Source of the DNA: Cydia pomonella
Lineage: Eukaryota > Arthropoda > Insecta > Lepidoptera > Tortricidae
NCBI RefSeq assembly: GCF_033807575.1
Contig: NC_084725.1
Location: forward strand, 3,383,001 to 3,447,000
Reading direction: 5' to 3'
DNA: 64,000 bases
Shown here: positions 21,045 through 30,691 of the stretch, piece by piece
Position numbering within the stretch: position 1 is the stretch's first letter
How the letters are laid out: each line of letters starts with the position of its first letter
Position numbers and translations under genes: made by a program
Notes under the pieces: generated by a model
Database searches by the model: none
Seen by the model: only the letters and a program-made list of their open reading frames with translations
Told to the model about the DNA's origin: nothing

Positions 21045-21215
21045 TTGTTTTTTGTCCTCAAAAAATGTGACGGAGTGTAGTTTTTGTATGAAATGATTTT
21101 TTATTTATTTATTCATGTAAGTAAATTATAGTCTACAGCTAGAAAGACATGCAATAGCGCTCGATTTTTTTATTTATTCGATAGAAGACACAAATACAAG
21201 CGTGACAGAGTGGTT
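21045..21215 (+). repeat. Dispersed repeat, shared with 44160-44320
   Basis: 'AATGTGACGGAGTGTAG', 'CTACAGCTAGAAAGA' and 'GATAGAAGACACAA' occur in the same order at 44160-44320. Family unknown. Its right end is cut by the LINE tail at 21216-21374. Confidence 0.7.
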
Positions 21216-21374
21216 TATTTATTTATTTTTTTATACTACGTCGGTGGCAAACAAGCATACGGCCCGCCTGATGGTAAGCAGTCTCCGTAGCCTATATACG
21301 CCTGCAACTCCAGAGGAGTTACATGCGCGTTGCCGATACTAACACCCCTCCCTCCCCTCGTTGAGCTCGTTGAG
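21216..21374 (-). mobile_element. LINE 3' end, reverse
   Basis: TTTATTTATTT tail, 'ATACTACGTCGGTGGCAAAC', 'GCCCGCCTGATGGTAAGC', 'GTTACATGCGCGTTGCCG' and 'CTCGTTGAGCTCGTTGAG'. Same family as 56020-56810. Confidence 0.75.
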
Positions 21375-21894
21375 TGTCGTGAGTTAGAAACAATACGAAG
21401 AAAAAACTTTATTTATAAGCTTTACTACATTGTAAGCGAAATCATTCTTAAATACGATGACATTTCAAACATTCGTCTGCCATATTGACATTTTTGATAG
21501 GCATCGAAGGCACAGAAATTGCCGGACCTCACGAGCAAGTGCAATGAAAAATAACTTAATTCGTTCTCTAGTTGCAATCATCAAAAACTTAATACCTTAA
21601 TTTAATCACAGACCAACAATGCACGTACTTAACAAAAACTCGTAAAATACAAACTCTAAAGCGAATTGTGATCATCGTAACTGCAAAAGAGCAGAATGAA
21701 ATGTAAACAAAGATGCCTGTAGTTTTGAACCAATATTGCCTCGGCCGATGCCGTTCAAACGATCTTCATTTCAATTTCTATTTCATTTTTTCGCAAAATC
21801 CTACCCTTTTTGCCTTTTCAGGAATAAGATGAAATATTAAATACCTATATCATTTAAAGTACTTAGGCGAATAAATGTTGTTATTCTTTTTATA

Positions 21895-22249
21895 GAATTA
21901 ATCGACATTCATGCCAATATCATTTCTTCCTATTCGCAATTCTACACAGTCTGAATTCCTCACAGTAAGTATTCAACCACATTCTTTATTGTGCACAGTT
22001 ATTATTTGTGTACAGTAGCGATTCAGCCATTTCGCAATTCTGCACAATCTGAATTCTACACAACGGCATTTCACCACAGTCGCTACTGTGCACAGTCATT
22101 ATTTGTGCACATTAGCGATTCAGCCTTTTCGCAATTCTGCACAATCTGAATTCTACACAACTGCATTTCACCACAGTCGCTACTGTGCACAGTCATTATT
22201 TGTGCACATTAGCGATTCTCCCTGTTCGCAATCTCGCACAATCTTAATT
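21895..22249 (+). repeat. Left arm of the foldback element
   Basis: Contains two full 97-bp units (22017-22113 and 22114-22210), a diverged outer unit (about 21920-22016) and a partial inner unit (22211-22249). Unit core: GCACAATCTGAATTCTAC, then GTCGCTACTGTGCACAGTC. The 78-codon frame at 22088-22324 is a by-product of these repeats. Confidence 0.9.
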
Positions 22250-22810
22250 AGTTTAAGATTAATTTTAATTTCACTTAAGGATGCACGCGACTGTATATCT
22301 TTATCACTTTTTGACAGTTTGTAACACCTTGTATATTAAACGTGCGGAAGTGGTAAAATAAAAAGTGGCAAATGATTTTTTTAGGGTAATATGTTATAAC
22401 ATCCCCCCCTATAGCCCTATAGGGCAGGAGGTATTTTATTCCATAAAAACCTTGATGTGTGAGGTATTAGGAAGGTTTTTAGGTCAGAAAATAATTTGTA
22501 ATATAATACCCGTCATAACGTAGGATTTTTTTAGTATGTAATCTCAATAGCATATATCAAATAGTTCACTTTAAATCGGAATCACTTACTATGACTGTCG
22601 GAAAACCACGGAACCCTACAACTAAGCATAGCCCGACATGCTCTTGACCACTTTCTAGTGGTATGGAACCCTTCATGCACGAGTCTGACTTGTACTTGAC
22701 TATATTTAAACTTTTGAGGTACCATCAAACCCAAAAAAATACAGTTGACTAAATATATCGACTAAAAACGAAAAAATAAACTATTAATGCGATTAAATGA
22801 TATTGCGTAG

Positions 22811-23165
22811 AATTAAGATTGTGCGAGATTGCGAACAGGGAGAATCGCTAATGTGCACAAATAATGACTGTGCACAGTAGCGACTGTGGTGAAATGCCGT
22901 TGTGTAGAATTCAGATTGTGCAGAATTGCGAAAAGGCTGAATCGCTAATGTGCACAAATAATGACTGTGCACAGTAGCGACTGTGGTGAAATGCCGTTGT
23001 GTAGAATTCAGATTGTGCAGAATTGCGAAAAGGCTGAATCGCTACTGTAGACAAATAATGACTGTGCACAATAGCGAATGTGGTTAAATACTTACTGTGA
23101 GGAATTTAGACTGTGTAGAATTGCGAATAGGAAGAAATGATATTGGCATGAATGTCGATTAATTC
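22811..23165 (-). repeat. Right arm of the foldback element
   Basis: Mirror image of the left arm, same length and same unit order (units 22947-23043 and 22850-22946 in reverse). The near identity of both arms, including unit number, implies recent gene conversion or a young insertion. Confidence 0.9.
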
Positions 23166-23179
23166 TTTTTATAAGCTTG

Positions 23180-23675
23180 ACAGGTAAATAAGTAAATAAT
23201 TTAGGATTGCCCACATTGGATTACATTATTATTATTCAATATATATGATTAAGTAATAAAAGTAGATCTTTTTTATCAAGATTAAATTCGATTAATCACG
23301 TCGCAGTGAAAAATCGTTTGATATATTTTAGACTAATATACCATCGATTTATGTACGATGTACAAAGTATAAAATACATACAATGTTCAATGGCGAACTT
23401 ATCCCTATAAGGGTTCTCTTCCAGACAATCTATGAGCAATTGAGAGTGAATAAATAAATAAATCAAAATAGACAAACGAACGTAGAGAAAGTAAATTATG
23501 GTTCAAGGTTCAATGATTACAAACGTGAATCCAGAATATAAAATACACACACAAAATGTACTTATACATAATCACAACTAAATAAATAAATAAAATACTT
23601 AGTACTCAATTAGGCCACAAGTCATTAGAAAGCTACAACTTATGTAATTTTCCCCTGATGATGCTACCGACGTAC
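23180..23675. other. No recognisable feature
   Basis: AT-rich; several AAATAAATAAAT runs (23449-23463, 23580-23592) but no gene. Confidence 0.4.
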
Positions 23676-23680
23676 TGACC

Positions 23681-24104
23681 GGGATAACCTTAGGGTAATG
23701 GCAACTTGTCCCACAACTGTACAGTGTACAGCGCAATCCTCGGGATTATCTTAGGGTAATGGCAACTTGTCCCACAAATGTACAGTGTACAGCGCAATCC
23801 TCAGGATTATCTTAGGGTAATGGCAACTTGTTCCACAACTGTACAGTATACAGCGCAATCCTCGCGATTATCTTAGGGCAATGGCAACTTTGTTCCACAA
23901 CTGTACAGTGTACAGCGCAATCCTCGGAATTATCTTAGGGTAATGGCAACTTGTTCCACAACTGTACAGTGTACAGCGCAATCCTCGGGATTATCTTTGG
24001 CAACTTGTTCCACAACTGTACAGTATACAACGCAACCCTCGGGATTATCTTAGGGTAATGGCAACTTGTTCCACGTTCCACCACTGTACAGTGTACAGCG
24101 CAAT
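23681..24104. repeat. Minisatellite, seven ~61-bp units
   Basis: Unit starts at 23681, 23742, 23803, 23864, 23926, 23987 and 24041. Core: GGGATTATCTTAGGGTAATG, then GGCAACTTGTTCCACAACTG and TACAGTGTACAGCGCAATC. Each unit carries the palindrome-like TGTACAGTGTACA. The sixth unit lacks 'AGGGTAAT'-type bases (54 bp); the last has a duplicated CCACGTTCCAC. Confidence 0.92.
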
Positions 24105-24109
24105 TAGGA

Positions 24110-24520
24110 GTTAACTCGGAGTTAACCGTTAACACATGGTTAAATTTTACTGGTTAATCCGGGTTTAACCGGTTAACCTCGAGTTAGTAGCTAAAGCTAA
24201 CCCTGGATGGCGCAAGTGGATCTAAGACGATCGCCAAGGTCAAAAGAACATTTCTTTAAGGCCGCATTTTGACTTGGTGCTCAGCGACAGAAACAGTTCT
24301 GAGCGAACAATCGTTCGTTCGTTCGGTGAATGGAAACAGTTGCTCCAATAGTAGATAGGAAGAGCAAACATTTGCTCTAAACAAAATGTTTGCTCAGAAC
24401 ATTAAGTGAAAACGCGGCTTAACCGGTAACCGTTTCGTTCTTAGGTACTTATTCAGCTAATCTTAGGTATTCCGTTTATTCGAATGGAACCAGTTTGAAA
24501 AATAAAACGGTTTCCGAGCA
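24110..24520. repeat. 'AACCGGTTAACC' repeat, split by a MITE
   Basis: Stretches rich in GTTAACC / AACCGGTTAACC (24110-24180). A segment around the MITE, 'AAAAGAACATTTCT' then 'AACCGGTAACCGTTTCG' and 'AAAATAAAACGGTTT', is collinear with 25674-25760. The MITE 24260-24418 interrupts it. Confidence 0.65.
24260..24418. mobile_element. 159-bp MITE with TTAA duplication
   Basis: Inverted ends GGCCGCATTTTGACTTGG and TTAAGTGAAAACGCGGC, flanked by TTAA at 24256-24259 and 24419-24422. The interior has an inverted AGCAAACATTTGCTC block. The empty copy at 25681-25696 reads ACATTTCTCTAACCGG, so one TTAA-like tetramer (CTAA there) was the target. piggyBac- or Kolobok-like by target site. Confidence 0.75.
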
Positions 24521-24567
24521 CTGGATTTAACAATTTTTATGGTTTTAATGCGACCGTGAAGAATGTC

Positions 24568-24621
24568 CACGCTAATTGGTGCATACGAAATGACGTGAAA
24601 GTCGTGCGTGAGATGCGCGCC
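24568..24621. repeat. Short dispersed repeat, copy 2
   Basis: Matches 3278-3332 over about 54 bp. Family unknown. Confidence 0.6.
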
Positions 24622-24658
24622 AATCAACAAAAACGTCGTCAACCATAATACATTGGTA

Positions 24659-24793
24659 CAGTCGCCATCATATATATCGGAGCGCCCAAGGTTTTCAAAA
24701 ATATCTGAACACGCACTCTAACGCCTTGACAATAGAGGCGTGTTCAGATGTTTGTGAGCACCTTGGCCGCTCCGATATATCTGATGGCGACTG
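24659..24793. mobile_element. 135-bp palindromic MITE with TA duplication
   Basis: Ends CAGTCGCCATCATATATATC and GATATATCTGATGGCGACTG, flanked by TA (24657-24658, 24794-24795). The arms continue to pair inward ('ATCTGAACACGC' against 'GCGTGTTCAGAT'). The terminal CAGTC.CCATCA resembles the MITE at 2762-2981. Confidence 0.85.
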
Positions 24794-25104
24794 TACATCT
24801 GAATCGGGCTCCTGGTTAATGAAATACCAAAGCCAGTTCAAAATCGAACTAGTTTTTCAACAATCTCTAGGTGTCATATTTTATTCAACGCCAACTCTTT
24901 CCCCAAGTTCCGTTATTCAGTTACCGTTATAACCTGACAAGTTTGACAATGGCTAACCTTTTGCGAGATTCTTATTGAAACGCTGAGTCGACGGGTCTTG
25001 AGCTTATATCATTTCAAACGCTTTCCGAACGAATAGTTCAGTACTTCGTCTTAAAGTACAACCACCAAATGATATGACATTTGACAGGTCTACGTTAAAT
25101 CTTC

Positions 25105-25188
25105 TACATAGATACGTACATAGGCTACGGAGACTGCTTACCATCAGGCGGGCCGTATGCTTGATTGCCACCGACGTAGTATAAAAAA
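25105..25188 (+). mobile_element. LINE 3' end fragment
   Basis: 'CATAGGCTACGGAGACTGC', 'ACCATCAGGCGGGCCGTATG' and 'GTAGTATAAAAAAA'. Last ~80 bp of the family at 56020-56810. Confidence 0.75.
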
Positions 25189-25379
25189 AGTTAATTTTGC
25201 TTGCATCTAGAGGTCGCTTTATGCTGGTTTATTCAAGAGCTCAAGAACTAGCTTATACTCAATCGATGAGAACAGACTGCTCTTATTGAATACAGATGAA
25301 ATGAATCGTACTTCACATAGGACGGACGGTGATTTCATAATCGAACGATAGCTTTTAATATAGATCTCAATTCAGATTT

Positions 25380-25790
25380 AACCAGGGTTCGGAACCGGTA
25401 TTGAAATACCTGTTAATATTGTTCCAAAACCGTTATATTATTTCTAAAACTAAAAAAAACGTTCCATATCCTAACCGGTAAAAATAAATAAATAATATTT
25501 GGGGATAATCACATGGTTTGCAGGAAACCATATAAATTTAATACCGGTTACTCTCATCTCTAGTAGACTCGGTTAAACTTCTTGTGAGACAGAAATACTC
25601 GTTCTATTTCGCTTCGATATTTTCAATTTAACCGGTTAGTTTCATTCCTCAAGAACTCTGTAATTGGTTATCTCAAAAGAACATTTCTCTAACCGGTAAC
25701 AGTTTCGTTTTCGGGTGAATGAACGAAACCGGTTTTGAAAAATAAAATGGTTTTCGAGCTCCCGTTTTAAACTGGTTTTACCGAGAAATA
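25380..25790. repeat. 'AACCGGTT' repeat, second copy
   Basis: Recurring CCGGTTA / TAACCGG phrases; 25674-25760 provides the uninterrupted counterpart of 24243-24500. Confidence 0.6.
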
Positions 25791-25799
25791 GTCTTACTA

Positions 25800-26235
25800 A
25801 GACTTAGGCCTAATGAGTTTTTGTCCAAATGCGAATATGGCACAAAAAGACTTAGGCCTCTTGCGTGATTTTCCAAAAGCGAATGTATTACGTTTTTATC
25901 CAAAAGCTCCTATAATAGATTTTTTCTAATTGTTTATTTTCCAAAAACATTTCCTCTTAAACGTATTTCTGGGCAGTTTGTCCTTCGGGCATCTGAAGCT
26001 ACCTAACGAACCTAACCTACTTATTGACTAATTGTTACTACCCTGAAAACATTACACTTTGGGGGAAAAAACGACTACGAATTTCTGCTACTCACTGATA
26101 ATTAGGCGTATCGCGAAATGGACAAACAGCTACTTAGGCTTACTGCGTTTGGGACATATTGCGAAATAGGTAATATAAGTAATAGGTCAATAGCGATTTA
26201 GGCGAATAGCGAATTTCAAATGAAGTTTTGTCACA
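25800..26235. repeat. Degenerate phrase-repeat region
   Basis: Phrases such as ACTTAGGCCT, CCAAA(A/T)GCGAAT, TTGCGAAAT and TAGCGAAT recur irregularly over more than 400 bp on one strand. No coding frame. Possibly a decayed tandem repeat or terminal region of an unknown element. Confidence 0.4.
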
Positions 26236-26264
26236 ATGCGAATTAGTCAGACTACGTTTAAGGC

Positions 26265-26632
26265 AGACCCGGACAAAAGGAAATTTACGGGGTTCGCAAT
26301 TTTTCCTTTATCTGTGCTATAAGACGTTGCTTCGTACCAAATTTCAAGATTCTGAGTTCACGGGAAGTATCCTGTAGGTTTTGATTCCTCTGCGAGTGTC
26401 GAAAATTTGCGGCAAAAACGGCTGTATCTGTATCTTTTGATCGCGTTGGCTTAGAAGTTTGATTTTTTCACAACTCCAAGGGACAGTAGACTTGAGTATT
26501 TGATATAAATTCCAGATTGATACCTCCACGCGTTCCTGAGAAAAAGGGTCTTGCCAGACAGACGGACGGACAACAAAGTGATCCTATAAGGCTTCCGTTT
26601 TTTCCTTTCGAGGTACGGAACCCTAAAAATGA
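26265..26632 (-). repeat. Lepidopteran 'AAACGGAACCCT' repeat
   Basis: Ends on plus with 'CTTGCCAGACAGACGGACGG', 'AAGTGATCCTATAAGG' and 'GGTACGGAACCCTAAAAA'. I recognise this as a dispersed lepidopteran repeat. Short frames over it have no motif. Confidence 0.65.
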
Positions 26633-26794
26633 TAAAGTAGTATAAAGAAAACCATTTTTCAAAGAATGACCTAGCTAAATGGAATCATTGTTCATTTTCA
26701 TCGAACGTACTTTCGTAGCTTTGAATATTGTTTTGTGTATCATGCGAGTCATAACTCATAGGTCGTAGTGAAGCCAACTCAGAATCTCAGAAAT

Positions 26795-27365
26795 AATAAA
26801 TCGGACAAGAGCATGTCGGGCCATGCTTAGTGTAGGGTTCTGTGGTGAACAATCTGTCAGAACAGTCATGTACATTACAAGCATAAGGGAGTACCTTCGC
26901 AGCGCTTTGTACGTATTTTTACTAAGAAGAGAAAACTTTTTGCAATAACTCAAAACGGACCGATCATGTGCGCTATAATTTTGTTACACAATTTTTTTTA
27001 CATTTTTTGGACCCATGGTTCAAAAGTTAGAGGAGGGAGGACACATTATTTTTTTTCTTTCGGAGCGATTATTTCTCACTTTATCCAAAAACGGTTGTTG
27101 GGAACCCTTATTCGTTTTAAAGACCTATCCAACTTAACCCCACAACATTTTTTCAAGTAAATAAAATAAAAAAATTGTATGGGAGGTACCCTAAAATATT
27201 TTCGTAGTTTTTATTTTACCGTTTTGTCTCCATGCATGATTTATGTATCCATGCCAAATTGCAGCTTTATAGCAATAACGATCACGGAGCAAAGCCGCGG
27301 ATCTACAGACGGACGGACATGGCCAATCTATAAGGGTTCCCAGTTGACTACAGAACCGTAAAAAG
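26795..27365 (+). repeat. Lepidopteran 'AGAGCATGTCGGGCCATGCT' repeat
   Basis: Starts 'GACAAGAGCATGTCGGGCC' and 'GTGTAGGGTTCTGTGG', includes 'TATAAGGGTTCCCAG'. Its start recurs at 54625-54700 and, reversed and decayed, in the centre of the foldback element (22607-22640). A likely end part lies at 28075-28140. Confidence 0.6.
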
Positions 27366-27369
27366 TTAG

Positions 27370-28070
27370 AACTTACGTAATTTAAACTAGACGTGGCTTT
27401 AAATTCAAAGTAGATATCATTTAGCACATGTGCTAACCGAGTTAGAAATAAAAGCTGCCCGTACCTTTGTTAACGCCTGGCTGCCCGGTAAAAGGTAATA
27501 AGTCTAGAACTGCCGCTTTGAGGGAAAACAAAGGTTTGTGGGTTTCGCTTTGCTTTTTTATTTGTTTTTGATTTGTTTTATTTAGGTGGCTCAGTTTGTC
27601 GAGAATTTAAAAAAAGTGTACTTATTTTTCTCTGTTGGTTTAATGAAAGAAGTATTTTTTAAATGTTTGTATAAATGTCAAAAATATTTTCTTAATAGTA
27701 AACAGTATCGTTATAAAAATACTGTCAGACATCACACGGCCTATATTCATTTCGGTAGAACGTTTAAGTTTAGAGATTTCAAATATTAGGAGAGAATTTA
27801 AATATTTGAAACTTGAAACTCAAAAAAATTTTTTTCATCAAACCCATATGTGTAGGATATCTATGCATAGGTCTTCAAAAATAATATTGAGGTTTCTAAT
27901 ATCGTTTTTTCCTAAACTGAATAGTTTGCGCGAGAGACACTTCCAAAGTCGTAAAATGTGTGTAACTTCTAAAATAACAGAATGATAAACCTAAAAAAAA
28001 TATATGATGTACATTACCATGCAAACTTCCACCGAAAATTGGTTTGAACGAGATCTAGTAAGTAGTTTTT
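27370..28070. other. AT-rich stretch within or beside the preceding repeat
   Basis: No coding frame with recognisable motif. It may be the interior of a longer element running from 26795 to 28140, but I cannot prove continuity. Confidence 0.35.
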
Positions 28071-28074
28071 TTTA

Positions 28075-28140
28075 ATACGTCATAAATGGTACGGAACCCT
28101 TCATGGGCGAGTCCGACTCGCACTTGGCCGCTTTTTGTTT
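28075..28140 (+). repeat. Repeat end 'GAACCCTTC..CGAGTCCGACTCGC'
   Basis: 'GGTACGGAACCCTTCATGG' and 'GCGAGTCCGACTCGCAC' form the familiar terminus of several lepidopteran repeats. Similar words occur at 9185-9205 and 22668-22700. Confidence 0.65.
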
Positions 28141-28429
28141 GTTTCTTAGGGATACCATATTTTCTTTTGCTTTACATTGCTACTGTCATGTCCAGCTTGA
28201 CAGGCTATAACCACAAAATAAAAAATAAACAGAAGGTCCGTTCTTGAAAATACATACCTAAACTTGCCCGACTCACTAGGGTTGCTTCTGTATTAATTTC
28301 GAATTTTAAAAAGGAGTAGGTAATATATGTTTTCAGACATACATACATCGATTCGTATATACATACATCTTATCATGTTTACATTCCTTAGAGAATGCAT
28401 TTTGACGTACATGACAGTAGGTACCTACG

Positions 28430-28620
28430 TAGCGGCGGGGACGTCAAGTGAGCAACGCGCGCACAGCCCGACTAAGCTCTGCCCGAGAGTGCCCGAGAAC
28501 ACTTGTAAATGTAACGTCTGTGTGCGTAAATGTCACGTCTGTGTGCGTGCGGCGAAAACGGCACTTTGTACTGAGCGATTCTCTGCTCTGGCGCGCGCCG
28601 CCGCTATTTACTTTGTGCTA
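28430..28620. other. GC- and CpG-rich patch
   Basis: About 190 bp with many CpG, for example GCAACGCGCGCACAGCCCG and TGGCGCGCGCCGCCGC, and a 21-bp direct repeat 'TAAATGT(A/C)ACGTCTGTGTGCG' in two copies at about 28504-28546. Two overlapping frames (98 and 89 codons) run through it without any domain. It may be a repeat fragment or a regulatory patch. Confidence 0.35.
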
Positions 28621-29040
28621 TAACTACCTAATCAACAAAAGACTACTTCTTGACTACGGAAGTCAAAGAAGCTATATTACTACCGGATTAGTAAATAACT
28701 TCTTAATAATGACTTGAATTTATTCATGATTTGACTTACTAATATTTACACCTGTCGAGCAAAGAAACCTACTGAGACCTTCTACTCTTGCACGGATATT
28801 GACATTCACACAAAACGAGGAACTGAAAGATTTTTTTTGGTGCAATCTTAGACAAGAAGAAGAGACTTATGTTTAGTTTACTTTGATTTGGTAAACGCAA
28901 ATGTCTTTATGTGTAGGGTTGTAGCGTCGGCAAAGTTACAAATATCTATCTTATCAGGAAACCGAAAACCTCTTGTCATGTCTGAAATAACCTTTGCTAT
29001 CCTTCTTGCTCATCATGTTTTTCAGTTACCTCATTATCTA

Positions 29041-29088
29041 CACCCACACACACACTCACACACACACACACACACACTCACATGCACA
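29041..29088. repeat. (CA)n microsatellite
   Basis: CA dinucleotides with a few CT and CC interruptions; imperfect CA steps continue to about 29130. The 84-codon histidine/threonine frame over it is an artefact. Confidence 0.9.
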
Positions 29089-29169
29089 TACCTGATCCAC
29101 ACCACCACGACTTACACACATACTTACACATATCTGCATTAGTTGGCTTTAATTAGTTACAATCTTTGT

Positions 29170-29405
29170 CATTTACCTTTTTTCCAGTCTACGGATTTCT
29201 ATTGCTGATACCATTGTTACCAAATCAAGGAGGAATCGCTGACTCCCGAGTCACAGGCTTAGACCTAGTTCGGGAGGCAGAGGCTCAACCCCACTACCTA
29301 AATGTGTTACAAACCTTATACACCTGTCTTACCTACAAAATGTTACAATATGAATTGTAATGTAAAGTTTAAAGCAATAAAGATTTTATTTATTATTTAT
29401 TATTA
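29170..29405 (+). other. Possible LINE or transcript 3' end
   Basis: A short frame encodes GGIADSRVTGLDLVREAEAQ, then a stop, then AGCAATAAAGATTTTATTTA and a (TTA)n run at 29388-29408. This looks like a retrotransposon 3' end with its polyadenylation signal, but I do not recognise the protein. Confidence 0.3.
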
Positions 29406-29479
29406 TTAAACGCTTATAGGCTGTGGTGGCTGATTGACGTTACGCGGGCTGCAAGCTGGGCAAGCAACCTTCGTGGTAT

Positions 29480-30650
29480 ATAAAAAAATGTTCCTAAAAT
29501 AAGCACAGTAAAAGCTACTTAAGAAGATTATGTACAGACCAAGTCAAAAATGCATCTTAAGCGTAAAGCGTGTTAACCGTGAAAATAATATATTTCAATT
29601 TCAATACTTTTTAGTTACCTATAGTATTAATGAGCTATCGAAAAATTATACAAAATGTATTGCTGAATACAGAAATGCACCTAAGCTATTAACGATGTTT
29701 CTATTTCTGAACATGAGAAGGAAATATTACAAAAACCAAACACCTATTTTTATGCTCCAGTCTCGCTTGATCTAAGCTACACATTTATTGTCTAAAGTCT
29801 CAACGGACCAACTCACACGGAGACCTAATAAAAGTCTCAGTATTTTCTCAAAGCTATTTCAGAGACCATACATTTAAGTCTTTGCCCATAACAGATGGAT
29901 TTCATTTCGTGCCGTATCACGATCTGGCGTGTTCAGGAAATGAACGGATTTTTAGCGGCCATTTTGATTTTGTTTTCATTTTAATTCAAGTTGGGGTGCT
30001 TTGCCACGCGGTGTGTGATTAATGTGCGGCGCTAATGAGTTTTGATATTGACGTGTTTAGGTATATACTTTGTAAATGTATTGTGTTTATGTGTATAGTG
30101 AGTTAGTTGTAGCAGATGGTCGAAGGTTGGTATATAATGACGGCGATGCCAGATTAAGTTCTAGTACTTAACTACTTAAATGGTAATTTCCTAGAAGACC
30201 CTCTGGTGGATATTGGTCGTAGAATCTTTAAAAAAATGTTAGCCTTTTTTTCAATTTAAAGTTGAATAAATACTTTACATTATTTTGGAAAAGAGCTGAT
30301 ACCTTCTACCGCAGCCAAATAACACTAGACCCTATGATGGCGAGGGTTAAAAAAGACATTACATCTTAAAATGGTACCTTTTAAGTGTCTTTTATCAAAT
30401 ATTGAATAGGTATAGCGGTACAGACAGGATACATTAAGATTGGCCAGCTCTCGAATTAGGTAATATAATAAAGGACTTAGGTACAGATTTTGAGCTAGAC
30501 ATCTTAATTACAGTCCAATTTAAAAGTTTTGTGCTTTTAATGTTTAGCGTGAAATTTACATGGCAGTTATTTTCGATCTCTAACTACATAAATAATGTGC
30601 GTAAATTTTAACAGATACATTAAAATGATATTTAAATGCTGTTTTTTTTA
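29480..30650. other. Mostly unannotated; small LINE 3'-UTR fragment
   Basis: AT-rich. Near 30309-30328 'ACCGCAGCCAAATAACACTA' exactly matches 46727-46748, where it precedes the CR1/Jockey-like 3' end, so it is a fragment of that LINE. Nothing else recognised. Confidence 0.4.
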
Positions 30651-30691
30651 TTGGAAAAAGGTAAGCATATGACCACAGTCACACTTAGTAG

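Larger units (their letters stand above)
21895..23165. mobile_element. Foldback-type DNA element, 1271 bp, 8-bp target duplication
   Basis: Two inverted arms of exactly 355 bp (21895-22249 and 22811-23165), with about eight mismatches and no gap, enclose a 561-bp centre. The whole is flanked by a perfect direct repeat TTTTTATA at 21887-21894 and 23166-23173. The ends read GAATTAATCGACATTC. The arms hold 97-bp tandem units. The centre has no coding frame of note and includes, at about 22607-22706, a decayed piece of the repeat also seen at 26800-26840 and 28085-28130. An 8-bp duplication is known for hAT, P and Merlin elements, but the termini match none of their usual consensus ends as I know them, so I leave the superfamily open. 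No transposase, so non-autonomous. Confidence 0.92.

Noticed and set aside
22088..22324. 78-codon frame in the foldback arm
   Set aside because: It is created by the 97-bp units and ends in the centre; the mirrored arm lacks it as a gene.
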